DNA from: Sphingomonas sp. CFBP 8760 | Lineage (GTDB): Bacteria > Pseudomonadota > Alphaproteobacteria > Sphingomonadales > Sphingomonadaceae | Assembly: GCF_014841615.1 (NCBI RefSeq) | Contig: NZ_JACYUG010000005.1 | Location: 92,825-156,824, forward strand | Length of the DNA stretch: 64,000 nucleotides | Reading direction: 5' to 3' | Shown here: one piece after another, positions 17,202 through 25,665 of the stretch | Layout: every line of letters starts with the position of its first letter | Position numbering within the stretch: the stretch's first letter is position 1 | Made by a program: the position numbers and the translations under genes | The notes under the pieces: generated by a model | What the model was told of the DNA's origin: nothing | What the model saw: the letters and a program-made list of their open reading frames with translations, nothing else | The model's database searches: none

Positions 17202-19802
17202 GTGAATTCTCGTGTATGTCGTGCAGCATTGCTGCTTTCGGCCGCTGCGTCGATGCCCGCCCTGGCGCAGGAACGTGATCCCTCGGTCGAGACCGAAGGC
17301 GAGGCGATCATCGTCACTGGTAGCCGGTTTGGCGGACGGACGTCGACACAGTCATCGACGCCAGTCGACTCAATCGGAAGAGACCAACTTCAGCAGAGCG
17401 GTCGGGTCGATCTTATCCAGCAGCTCAAGGTCGAGGTACCAAGCTTCAACACGCCTCGGCCGTTGGGATCTGGCGTTGGCGATTACCTGGTGCCGCCATC
17501 GCTGCGCGGTCTTGGACCGGGTGAGGTTCTGGTGCTGGTTAACGGCAAGCGACGTCACACCGCGAGCGATCTTAATTCCAGCAATGGCATTGGGCGAGGC
17601 GATGTCTCGGTCGATTTCAACGCCATTCCCTCTTTCGCACTATCGCGCGCGGAGGTGCTGCGCGATGGCGCGTCTGCGCAGTATGGGTCGGATGCGATTT
17701 CAGGCGTCATCAATCTCATCCTCGACCGCTCGGTCGGAACAAGTGCGCAGGTCACTGGTGGTATCACGACCAAAGGGGATGGTGCTTACGGCGAGGCCAG
17801 TGTTTCGTCGGGTATTCGCGTGAGCAAGGACGGTGTGTTCCGGTTGACTGCGTCGTTCCAGCAGCATGAAGGAACGGACAGGTCCCGGCCAGATACCCGG
17901 CAGCAGTATTTCGGGACGAACGCTGCGGGAAGGCCCACCGCAATCTCAGGCAACTACGGCTCGGGCACCGGCCTGACGCCGTCGAACGGCACGCTCGACC
18001 CGCGCGAGGCGACGATCGATCGCAACGTGTTCCGCTTCGGAGATCAGCCTAATACGAACGCACAGCTGTTCTACAACTTCGTCGCCCCAGCCTCAGAGAA
18101 TGTCGAGCTCTATGCGTTTGGTGGGTACAACCGCCTCGATGGCGACATCGAGTATTTTTTCCGTCGCGCTGGTCAGGACGAGACCATACGCAGCATCAAC
18201 CCGGACGGGTATCGGCCCATCCTTGATTCCAAGATCGAGAATTTGTCGACAGCGATTGGACTGCGCGGTGACAATCTTGCGGGATTTGGCTGGGACCTAT
18301 CGACGGTCTACGGCCTCAACACGCAGGACCTAAATTACGACAATAGCGTCAACGTCTCTTACGGGGCATCGACGCCGCGGCGGTTCAACCGGCTACGCTC
18401 CGATTTCTACCAGTGGACGAATAATCTCGATGTGACACGCGAGATATCGCTGAGTGACGCCGAACCGCTCAAAGTTGCTGCAGGCCTCGAATATCGTGAG
18501 GAAACCTATCGCCTGTTTTCCGGGGCATCCGCAGGGTATCTGAACGGCGGTGTGCCGATCCTCGATGGGCCGAATGCCGGACGGCCGGCGATCATCGGTG
18601 CGCAGCCGGGTCCTAGCAACAGTGCCGATGATCGTGCCTCTCTTAGCCGTCGCAGCTGGGCGGTATACGGCGATGCAGAGAAGACATTGTTCGATCGGCT
18701 GCTCCTGCAGGGTACCGTGCGGCACGAAAACTACAGCGACTTCGGGAGCACGACGAATTTCAAGGTGGCCGGACGGCTCGGCTTGTTTGGCGGGTTGGCA
18801 GCCCGTGCATCGTACAACACAGGCTTCCGGGCGCCTGCGCTCGCGCAATCGGGTTATAACGCCTCCAATACGCTGATCCTGAGCGGCCAGCAGGCGATCG
18901 TGCGGGTGGCGTCCGTCGACAGTCCGGCAGCGCGCCTAGCCGGGGCTACCGACCTCAAGCCTGAGCAGTCGCGCAACGTTTCGGCGGGTGTCGTCCTCGA
19001 AGCTGGTAGCTTCTCGGCAACGCTCGATGCCTATCAGATCAAGGTCCGCGACCGCATTGCGATCTCTTCCACCTTCCAGGACACGCGGCTGACCAGCTTC
19101 CTTGCGGTCAATGGCCAGGGCAATTTCAGCGCTCTGTCCTACCTGACTAATGCCGTCGATACGAAAACCCGGGGGGTGGACCTAGTCGTCAACTATCGGA
19201 CCCGCATCGCGGACGGAATGTTCAGCGGAACGCTCGCCGGTAATTACAACAAGACCGTCTTCGATCGTATTGCAGGGACACCTGCGCCGCTCGCCGCGCT
19301 TGGTATCACCACCCCCCTGTTTGACGTGACGCAACAGCTGCGCTTCTCGGACAGCCTGCCGCGAACCAAGGTAACGCTTGACCTTAACTACTCGCGCGGA
19401 CCGTTAGCAATCTCGCTGACAAACACGCGCTACGGCGAGGTATCGACCGTGGCGCTGACCAACCGTACCCCAGCCCAGATCGCGGCACTCACGCCGGGTT
19501 ATGACGTCACCTTCGTGCCAGTATCCGCGACCAGCGCGAACTCTGACATCATCCAGCGCTTCGGCGCTGACGTGCTGACAGACATCGAGGTTTCGTGGCA
19601 GGCGACACGCCTGCTCCGCTTAAGCGCAGGCGCCCAGAACGTGTTCGACGTTTACCCGGACGAAAACATCGCGTCGAGCACGGCTTCGGTTGCGGCCGGG
19701 ACCAACGGGGCCGACAATGCCGGGACCCAACCCTATAACGCAGTTTCGCCATTTGGCTTTGGTGGACGAACGATGTTTGTCCGGATGGGCCTCAGCTTTT
19801 GA
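17202..19802 (+). CDS. TonB-dependent receptor
   Basis: 866 residues. It starts at a GTG with AAGGGG upstream; signal peptide RVCRAALLLSAAASMPALAQ. A TonB-box-like segment (EAIIVTGSRF) and plug follow, with PSLRGLGPGEVLVLVNGKRRH and RAEVLRDGASAQYGSDAISGVINL. A long barrel ends in a classic phenylalanine-terminated strand (FVRMGLSF). The RDGASAQYGSDAISG plug belongs to the large class of sphingomonad/xanthomonad receptors used for complex substrates such as carbohydrates as well as metals. It is intact. It diverges from the aminotransferase pseudogene and follows the glycosidase-like gene, suggesting an exported substrate-processing locus; the ligand is unknown. Confidence 0.92.
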   Translation: MNSRVCRAALLLSAAASMPALAQERDPSVETEGEAIIVTGSRFGGRTSTQSSTPVDSIGRDQLQQSGRVDLIQQLKVEVPSFNTPRPLGSGVGDYLVPPSLRGLGPGEVLVLVNGKRRHTASDLNSSNGIGRGDVSVDFNAIPSFALSRAEVLRDGASAQYGSDAISGVINLILDRSVGTSAQVTGGITTKGDGAYGEASVSSGIRVSKDGVFRLTASFQQHEGTDRSRPDTRQQYFGTNAAGRPTAISGNYGSGTGLTPSNGTLDPREATIDRNVFRFGDQPNTNAQLFYNFVAPASENVELYAFGGYNRLDGDIEYFFRRAGQDETIRSINPDGYRPILDSKIENLSTAIGLRGDNLAGFGWDLSTVYGLNTQDLNYDNSVNVSYGASTPRRFNRLRSDFYQWTNNLDVTREISLSDAEPLKVAAGLEYREETYRLFSGASAGYLNGGVPILDGPNAGRPAIIGAQPGPSNSADDRASLSRRSWAVYGDAEKTLFDRLLLQGTVRHENYSDFGSTTNFKVAGRLGLFGGLAARASYNTGFRAPALAQSGYNASNTLILSGQQAIVRVASVDSPAARLAGATDLKPEQSRNVSAGVVLEAGSFSATLDAYQIKVRDRIAISSTFQDTRLTSFLAVNGQGNFSALSYLTNAVDTKTRGVDLVVNYRTRIADGMFSGTLAGNYNKTVFDRIAGTPAPLAALGITTPLFDVTQQLRFSDSLPRTKVTLDLNYSRGPLAISLTNTRYGEVSTVALTNRTPAQIAALTPGYDVTFVPVSATSANSDIIQRFGADVLTDIEVSWQATRLLRLSAGAQNVFDVYPDENIASSTASVAAGTNGADNAGTQPYNAVSPFGFGGRTMFVRMGLSF

Positions 19803-19893
19803 CAGTCGATGCCCCGTCGTCGAGCCTATGCGTGCAGGGTCACCTACGCAGCAGACACCTCCCGCCTGCACGCTACACGGGGGTTCCCGCGGT

Positions 19894-21351
19894 TCATCGT
19901 GCGAGCCTTTGCCATCCTAGCCAAATGCCGCTTATCGATGTCACCACACCGGCGATCGAGAACAGCCAGATCAGACCATCCCAGGCCGGGCGGTGCAGCG
20001 TCAGCGTGTTCAGATCCCATTTGTGGAGGAGGTCGAATACCCAGCGGTACGCCCTCTGTCGTTCATCGACCGTCCGGAGAACTTCCCCGGTAGCGGGATC
20101 GATATAGAACCAAGTCTGTGCCGGATCGGCGAAACGCAGCTGCAACACTGGCAGACGCGGTAGCATCCCAACCGCATACCAATAGGCATCGGGCGCCGTC
20201 AGGCGATCGACCGAGAGTAGCGGCGCAGGGCGCTCCAGATGACGTACGGCCCTCACGATGGCCACCTCTGTAGCTTGGGATGGCGCGAGTGTTGCCGCAT
20301 TCAACACTACTCGCCGCCCGTCGTGATAGGTCAGCAGGATGAGCGGAGTTCTCGCATGGTCAGTCAACGCCGCTACAACCGCACCCTCGCCTGATATGCC
20401 GAGCCGGTCGAGTGCCAGGCCCGGTATCGGATCGGACGCCTGATATCTACGCATCGCCGCCTCGTCTGGCTTCGTCCCGCGAAACAGATGGCCGGGGTCG
20501 ACCGACAACCACCCGCTGAAGATCCAGGCGACAAGGAAGGCACCACCCATCAGCCCCGCGACATGATGCCACAGCATCCAGCCGTCGTAGGGCGTCATTC
20601 GTCCGCCTTTGAAGCGCCGTGCGCCGATGCGGGTCCGCAGGATGCCGATCCACATTCCCGCGACCGCCGCGGCGATGCAGGGACCAGACACCCATAGCAC
20701 GACCTGACGCCAAGCCGTTTGATCCTGTCTTAGAGCCGTCGGATAGAGCCAGTGCGGCACCGAGCCGAGCCAATTCCAGAACCGCTCGCGACGAGTGGTC
20801 ACTTGAACGACGGCGCCCGTATTCGAGGACACATAGGCCTCCGTGCCGGACGCGTCGGCAAGCGCAACCTTCCAAAGGGGACGGTGCCGATCGAAGCCGC
20901 CAGCAACCGTCCACTGATCCCGGGTCAGCCGTTCTACGTGCTTCGTCGGTGCGTTTGCAAAGCGGCCAGCGACCCGACCGGCGTAAAGAGCATCGACGGG
21001 TCGCAGGACGGTACCGCGACTGGCTGCGAAAGTGGTATGCGTTCCATCCCACCCGGTCACGCGCCAAACAGGCGCGCCGTCGCGCATCTCGAGCAACAGC
21101 TCCTGCGGTAGCCGTCCGCCGTCTAGCGGGGGCGGCACGTTCACTGCTGCCCAGTCGATCGCCTCGCTCCCAGCCAGCTTCTCGGCTGGCGAGAGGGACG
21201 GATAGGGCACGTAGAACATCACCAGCCCGGACAGAAACCACATGGCGAAGAACAGGCAGCTGGCGATGCCGATCCAGCGATGAACGAGGTACAGCCAGCG
21301 GAGGGCAGTCTTGCCAAGCACCAGCCGCCTGAGGGCGTTAAAAGCTGGCAC
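19894..21351 (-). CDS. PepSY-domain inner-membrane protein
   Basis: About 485 residues. Membrane segments are visible near the N-terminus (WLYLVHRWIGIASCLFFAMWFLSG), in the middle (VVLWVSGPCIAAAVAGMWIG and MLWHHVAGLMGGAFLVAWIFSGW) and at the C-terminus (LIWLFSIAGVVTSISGIWLGW). Histidines sit at the membrane faces (VHRWIG, LWHHVAGL, LHKWDL). This is the PepSY-associated-TM family found beside TonB receptors, thought to reduce or process an imported metal chelate. It overlaps the 3' end of the receptor gene at 21338 and is surely co-transcribed with it. The start is uncertain: a TTG at 21384 and GTGs at 21351 and 21321 are possible. Confidence 0.85.
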   Translation of the reverse strand: MPAFNALRRLVLGKTALRWLYLVHRWIGIASCLFFAMWFLSGLVMFYVPYPSLSPAEKLAGSEAIDWAAVNVPPPLDGGRLPQELLLEMRDGAPVWRVTGWDGTHTTFAASRGTVLRPVDALYAGRVAGRFANAPTKHVERLTRDQWTVAGGFDRHRPLWKVALADASGTEAYVSSNTGAVVQVTTRRERFWNWLGSVPHWLYPTALRQDQTAWRQVVLWVSGPCIAAAVAGMWIGILRTRIGARRFKGGRMTPYDGWMLWHHVAGLMGGAFLVAWIFSGWLSVDPGHLFRGTKPDEAAMRRYQASDPIPGLALDRLGISGEGAVVAALTDHARTPLILLTYHDGRRVVLNAATLAPSQATEVAIVRAVRHLERPAPLLSVDRLTAPDAYWYAVGMLPRLPVLQLRFADPAQTWFYIDPATGEVLRTVDERQRAYRWVFDLLHKWDLNTLTLHRPAWDGLIWLFSIAGVVTSISGIWLGWQRLAR

Positions 21352-23509
21352 GAAGTGAAACGTCAACCGAGCGGGGACGGCCAAGGACCCACTGCTGATT
21401 GTTGTACGTGCTTAGCGCGTAGTCCCGGTCAAAAAGGTTGTAGCCGTGGATATTGACCGCGAGGCGTGGCGTCACCGCATAGGAAAGCGTGGCATCGACC
21501 ACGGTGTAGCTGGGGACGCGGAACGCATTGGCGTTGTCCGAATAGCGGCGCCCGACGTAGCGCAGCCCGGCGCGCGTCTGGAGCGCACGCGTGGCGTTCC
21601 AGCGCAGCCAGAGATTGGCCAGCGTTTCGGGCACGTCGGGCGGGATGTTGCCGTCGAAGCTGGTGCCGCCCGAGGTGAAGTCGTCGAACCGCGCGTCGAG
21701 CACGCTGCCGTTTGCATCGATCCCGACGCCGTAAGGCAGATCGAGCGACACCGCAGCCTCAATACCCTTGGCCGATCGTTGGCCGACCTGCTCGACCGGG
21801 CTCGTCGGGGTCAACTGTGCCAGCAAGCGTTTCTTGACGATGCGGTAGGCGGCGAGGGTGGCGGTGCCGCGACCGTCAAGGAACACAGCCTTGCCGCCGA
21901 CCTCGACTTGGTCGCCGACAGCGTTGCTGAACTGCACCTGCCCGGTCGAATAGGTGGTCAGCGTCCCCAGCGGGTCTACGCCGGTGGCATATTGCGCATA
22001 GAGCGACACCGTCGGGATCGGCTGATAGACGCTCCCGACCCGCCAGGTCACGTTATGCAGCCGCTTGTCGAGCGCGAACGTCTCGGTGCTTGCGCCGCCT
22101 GGATAGTCGATCGACCAGCGGCGAATCTTGTCGCGCTCGTAGCGCACGCCACCGACGATCGAGACGTGCGTGCCGAGCTTCAGCCGGTCCTCGGCGAAGA
22201 CCGCATATTCGTTGGTGCGCGTACGATAGCGCGGTGCGATCCCCTGCGTATCGACGATCAGACCGGGATTGAACGCTAAAGGATCGACCTCCGAAACCTG
22301 GGAATCCGAACCGAAGTTGTGGGAGTAGGTGAGTTTGATGAGGTTGACGTCGAAGCCCATCACAAGGTCGTTGCTGACGCCATCGGTGATGCCTGTCCGG
22401 ATCGTCACGCTGCCCTGATCGCCCCACTGCGTCTGGTCGTGGACGATGCCGGTCATGTCGGTACGCAGGATGCTGCCCGGTGTGCCGGTGTTGCCACTGC
22501 CGTTGGCGCAGACGCCGTCCGCGGCGATCCAGCAATAGCTTTCAAGATTGAGCCAGGAGCGTTTGGAGGTGAGACGATAGGCCTGGTTGCTGACGGTGAC
22601 GGCATCGCTCGGCGTCCAGTCGACCTGCAGGCTGGTACGGTTGTCGCGGTAGCGGATAAAGCCGTCGCGTGTGTTGTAGTTGCGGTCCCGGATGCGGTCG
22701 TCGAGCCGTCCCTCGATCAGCGGCGTGCCGAAATAGCGCATCGGCTTCTGGTCGCCGTAATCGTCGCGCGCGGTGACGACGAGCGTGTCGGTCGGTGCCC
22801 AGCGCAGCGTGCCCGAGACGGCATGGCTGCGCGACTGGCCACGATCGACATAGCCGTCGGACCGACGATAGCTGCCGTCGATGCGGTACGAGAGGCGCTC
22901 GGTGATTGGCCCGCCTGCGCCCGCCGCAACATGGAAGCTGTCCTGCGAACCATAGCCGATCTCGCCTTCCACCTGCGTCCGCTGCGTATGGGGTTTGCGC
23001 ATCAGGACATTGACCGCGCCGCCCAGCGCGCCCTGGCCGTAGAGCACCGAGGCCGGACCGCTCAGGATGTCGATCCGCTCGACCATCCACGGATCGGTCG
23101 GAAAGGTTATCGTGCCCGCCGCCGGGAACAGCCGTACGCCGTCGATGAGCTGGACCACGGATCCCTGACCGCTGAAGCCCCGCGCGGCGAGCGCGGTGCC
23201 GCCATTGCCGGGGTTGCCCGCGTTGCTGATGCCCGGTGCGCGGCTCGTCGCGTCGATCACCGACAGGTCGCCGCGTGCGCGGATTGTGGCGCCATCGATG
23301 ACCGAGATCGTCGCGGGGGTCTCTAGCGGCGTGAGGCTAAGGCGGCTGCCGGTCGCGTTCGGCGTGGTGAGCGTGTCGCGCGCCTGCTGGCCGACGACCA
23401 GAATATCCTCATTGTCGGAGGCAGGCAACGACTGAGCGCCGAGCGGTGCTGCGAACACAGGCGACAGGAAAGCCCCCGCGACCGCGAGGCGAGACAATAG
23501 GAATGGCAT
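21338..23509 (-). CDS. TonB-dependent receptor under a cobalamin riboswitch
   Basis: 723 residues. The signal peptide begins MPFLLSRLAVAGAF. It is followed by EDILVVGQQARDTLTTPNATG and a plug with TPLETPATISVIDG and WMVERIDILSGPASVLYGQGALGG. The barrel ends LGRPRSVDVSLRASF. By sequence it is a siderophore-class (FhuA/FoxA-like) receptor. However, a cobalamin riboswitch lies in its leader about 180 bases before the ATG at 23509. The likely cargo is therefore a corrinoid, or the switch reports B12 status for another purpose. A PepSY membrane protein follows with overlapping ends. The longer reading upstream of 23509 lacks a signal peptide. Confidence 0.9.
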   Translation of the reverse strand: MPFLLSRLAVAGAFLSPVFAAPLGAQSLPASDNEDILVVGQQARDTLTTPNATGSRLSLTPLETPATISVIDGATIRARGDLSVIDATSRAPGISNAGNPGNGGTALAARGFSGQGSVVQLIDGVRLFPAAGTITFPTDPWMVERIDILSGPASVLYGQGALGGAVNVLMRKPHTQRTQVEGEIGYGSQDSFHVAAGAGGPITERLSYRIDGSYRRSDGYVDRGQSRSHAVSGTLRWAPTDTLVVTARDDYGDQKPMRYFGTPLIEGRLDDRIRDRNYNTRDGFIRYRDNRTSLQVDWTPSDAVTVSNQAYRLTSKRSWLNLESYCWIAADGVCANGSGNTGTPGSILRTDMTGIVHDQTQWGDQGSVTIRTGITDGVSNDLVMGFDVNLIKLTYSHNFGSDSQVSEVDPLAFNPGLIVDTQGIAPRYRTRTNEYAVFAEDRLKLGTHVSIVGGVRYERDKIRRWSIDYPGGASTETFALDKRLHNVTWRVGSVYQPIPTVSLYAQYATGVDPLGTLTTYSTGQVQFSNAVGDQVEVGGKAVFLDGRGTATLAAYRIVKKRLLAQLTPTSPVEQVGQRSAKGIEAAVSLDLPYGVGIDANGSVLDARFDDFTSGGTSFDGNIPPDVPETLANLWLRWNATRALQTRAGLRYVGRRYSDNANAFRVPSYTVVDATLSYAVTPRLAVNIHGYNLFDRDYALSTYNNQQWVLGRPRSVDVSLRASF

Positions 23510-23689
23510 TACGGTAATCCCCGGGGCGTCGAGCGAACCCGGCAGGGACCTCCCGCGAACGGCCGGCATCCGCGCCAGCCGGACGCCATCGCGACCGGCA
23601 CGCATGCCCGTGCGGTCCCCACCGCACACGTCGTCGCTCGACGGAGTACCGTGCCGCGGCCACCCCCTGGGCCAGGCAAGAGCGACCAG

Positions 23690-23905
23690 ACGCCGGCAGG
23701 TCTCCTGGCTCGCGGGTTATCACACGATGCACGGCCTTCCCAAGCCTTTATGACGTAATGTCCGGCCCAGTGGCTGCCCCTTCCTGCGAAGGAAGAAGCG
23801 ATGTGCATCGCGCTCGCCGCTTACAGTTGCAGGGACAGCCTCGGATTCAGGCGGCGAACCACCCTCACCGCGTTCCCTATTAAGTCCCTCTCAGGACACC
23901 GACGC
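23690..23905 (-). promoter_or_regulatory. Cobalamin (AdoCbl) riboswitch
   Basis: Read on the minus strand, the region carries the riboswitch landmarks in order. These are AATAGGGAACGCGGTGAG, then GGCTGTCCCTGCAACTGTAA followed by GCGGCGAGC, then AAGCCACTGGG-like pairing (here GCAGCCACTGGGCC), and finally the B12 box GCGAGCCAGGAGACCTGCC (near 23696-23714). The order, spacing and box sequences match the class. It lies upstream of the TonB receptor and PepSY genes and would turn them off when cobalamin is abundant. Confidence 0.95.
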
Positions 23906-24000
23906 GATCATGCCAGCCTGCTTCAAAAGCAAATCAGCGGCGCCGATGTATCCCGATCAATGCCTTTGGGCAATCGCCATAGCCGAACGCTACGGTCTGG

Positions 24001-24716
24001 CTATTTCGCTGCGGTTTTAACGAGACCGTGGAATTGCAACCACCAGACAAGCTCGTCGAACCAGTGGTCGCTCGTCGTACCTTTCGCGTGCAGATCGAAC
24101 CCGTGGCCACCTCGTTCGTACAAATGCAGCTCGGCCGAAGCTCCTGCCTGCCGCCATGCAGTGTAGAGCAGCACGGGATCGTTTCGCAGATATTCGTCAT
24201 CGGCCGCGCCGGCGATGAATGCCGGAGGCGCATCTCTCGAGACCGGCGTGCGCAGCCCGCCATAGATCAGGCCTACAAAGTCAGGCCGCAACGCTTTGGC
24301 GCCGATTGCCAGATCGGCCGCAAGATACGCGCCCGCTGAAAATCCAATCACGCCAACCTTGTGAGGATCGATGCCCCACTCGCGTGCGCGCTGCCGGACG
24401 ATCGCCATGGCTCGCGCGCCGTCCTCGATCGCATGAGGCTCGCCGGCGAAGCGCGGCATCTCCACCGGTCTGCCCGTCTCCGTCCGCGACATGACGATAC
24501 CCATTTCTTTCATATGGACATCCGGCATCCGCATCGGCCCGTCGCCGCTCCGGATCGTCCGGTACTTCAACACGAAGGCGGTGATGCCGCGATCGGCAAT
24601 GCCCGCGCCACGTCCGTGCCACCAAAAGTGTAGCCGAGGGCTACGAAGCCACCACCTAGCGCGACGATCACGGCGGTGCCGTTGGCGCGACTAGGTGCGG
24701 GGCGATACAGCTCTAG
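24001..24716 (-). pseudogene. Alpha/beta-hydrolase (esterase) gene, 3' part
   Basis: Esterase of the BD-FAE/dienelactone-hydrolase type. Visible parts are LYRPAPSRANGTAVIVALGGGFVALG (oxyanion-hole GGGF), a nucleophile elbow GVIGFSAGAYLA, the acid region AGAADDEYL and the histidine in ERGGHGFDLH. Near 24597 one base is lost between ARALPI and DRGITAFVLKYRT, shifting the frame. The gene is also cut by an IS5-family element inserted at a CTAG at 24713-24716. The 5' part resumes at 25585 on the other side, in the correct frame, as RQQRLELYRP across the duplicated site. The gene is therefore doubly inactivated. Confidence 0.88.
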
Positions 24717-24729
24717 GTTGTGTCTGCAT

Positions 24730-25110
24730 TCATCGTAGCCAGATCATGGCACAGGCGAGATGTACGAAGCCCATGAAGGCAGTGATGGTTTTCTCGCAGC
24801 GCAGGGCGATGCGGCGGAAGCGTTTGAGCTTGTTGAAGAAGCATTCGACCTGATGCCGCTCCTTGTAGAGCCGCCAGTCGATTGACGGTTTCTTGGTGCG
24901 GCTGGGGTTTGCCTTGATCTGCGCGGTCGCGCCGAGATCATCGACGATGAAGGCGCGTAGCGGGTCGGCGTCGTAGGCGGCATCGGCGATGACGTGCCCG
25001 ACGCCCTGTAAACCGGCCAGGAGGTTCCTGGCTTGCGGGGCGTCGCCATGTTGCCCCGGCGTGGGATGAATGCGGATCGGCAGACCGATGGCATCGACGG
25101 CTGCATGCAA
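24730..25110 (-). CDS. IS5-family transposase, second frame
   Basis: 126-residue C-terminal transposase part: DAIGLPIRIHPTPGQHGD, ADAAYDADPLRAFI (DDE aspartate), RTKKPSIDWRLYKERHQVECFFNKLKRFRRIALRCEKT (the final glutamate region, Y-R-E type) and FVHLACAMIWLR. The same frame is open upstream to about 25195. It contains AEAAAIGRSRGGLTTKLHA, so the functional protein is expected as a fusion with the first frame, by a -1 shift near the A-rich GCAAAAGAG at about 25188-25196. Confidence 0.9.
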   Translation of the reverse strand: MHAAVDAIGLPIRIHPTPGQHGDAPQARNLLAGLQGVGHVIADAAYDADPLRAFIVDDLGATAQIKANPSRTKKPSIDWRLYKERHQVECFFNKLKRFRRIALRCEKTITAFMGFVHLACAMIWLR

Positions 25111-25118
25111 TTTGGTCG

Positions 25119-25511
25119 TCAGCCCGCCACGGGAGCGACCGATCGCGGCAGCTTCAGCCCCTGCTTCGACATGCTCAGCACAGGCTCTTTTGCGCCGCTC
25201 GCATCGGCGTGGACTTTCGAGATGGTGCTGTCGATCAGGACGTATTCGAAGTCCGGCGTGTCGGCCATGCTATGGAAAAGCCTCTCCCATATCCCTGCGT
25301 GCGACCAGCGCCGGAACCGCGCATGAACCCCTGACCATTTGCCGAACACCTCCGGCAGATCCCGCCAGCGTGCTGCGTTTCCCGCCATCCACAGGATCGC
25401 GTCCACGAACAGCCGGTTATCCATTCCACTCCGGCCGGGCATCCCCCTGCGTCCGGGAAGGTGACCTTCGATCCGCGCCCATTGCTCATCCGTCAGTGTC
25501 CGTCTGCTCAC
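25119..25511 (-). CDS. IS5-family transposase, first frame
   Basis: 130 residues starting MSRRTLTDEQWARIEGHLPGR, with DNRLFVDAILWMAGNAARWRDLP, WSHAGIWERLFHSM and the DDE aspartate region YVLIDSTISKVHADASGAK. After AKEPVLSMSKQG the frame leaves the conserved sequence, which continues in the -1 frame. Its N-terminal helical part binds the ends of the element. Confidence 0.9.
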   Translation of the reverse strand: MSRRTLTDEQWARIEGHLPGRRGMPGRSGMDNRLFVDAILWMAGNAARWRDLPEVFGKWSGVHARFRRWSHAGIWERLFHSMADTPDFEYVLIDSTISKVHADASGAKEPVLSMSKQGLKLPRSVAPVAG

Positions 25512-25584
25512 CGCTGGCTCCTTCCGCCAGCCTTGAATCAGAACTTCACATCAAACGGAATCCCTGAATGCAGACACGAGCTAG

Positions 25585-25665
25585 TCGCTGTTGCCTGCCG
25601 TTCTCGTGCCAGGTGCCTTTGCGGGAAGATCGTATCGGCACGAAGCCAGCCTGTTGCAGGCTTAG
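25585..25665 (-). pseudogene. Esterase gene, 5' part beyond the IS
   Basis: On the far side of the insertion the esterase frame reads IRSSRKGTWHENGRQQRL and continues across the duplicated CTAG into ELYRPAP. No signal peptide or convincing start codon is visible; a TTG or GTG near 25635-25660 is possible. It abuts the end of rodA at 25662. Confidence 0.6.

Larger units (their letters stand above)
24717..25580 (-). mobile_element. IS5-family insertion sequence, 864 bp
   Basis: Bounded by a direct 4-base target duplication CTAG (24713-24716 and 25581-25584). Terminal inverted repeats are GTTGTGTCTGCATTCA at the left and CTCGTGTCTGCATTCA at the right, matching at 14 of 16 positions. It encodes transposase in two overlapping frames on the minus strand. 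CTAG duplications are characteristic of IS5-family members. The element is complete and interrupts an esterase gene. Confidence 0.93.
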
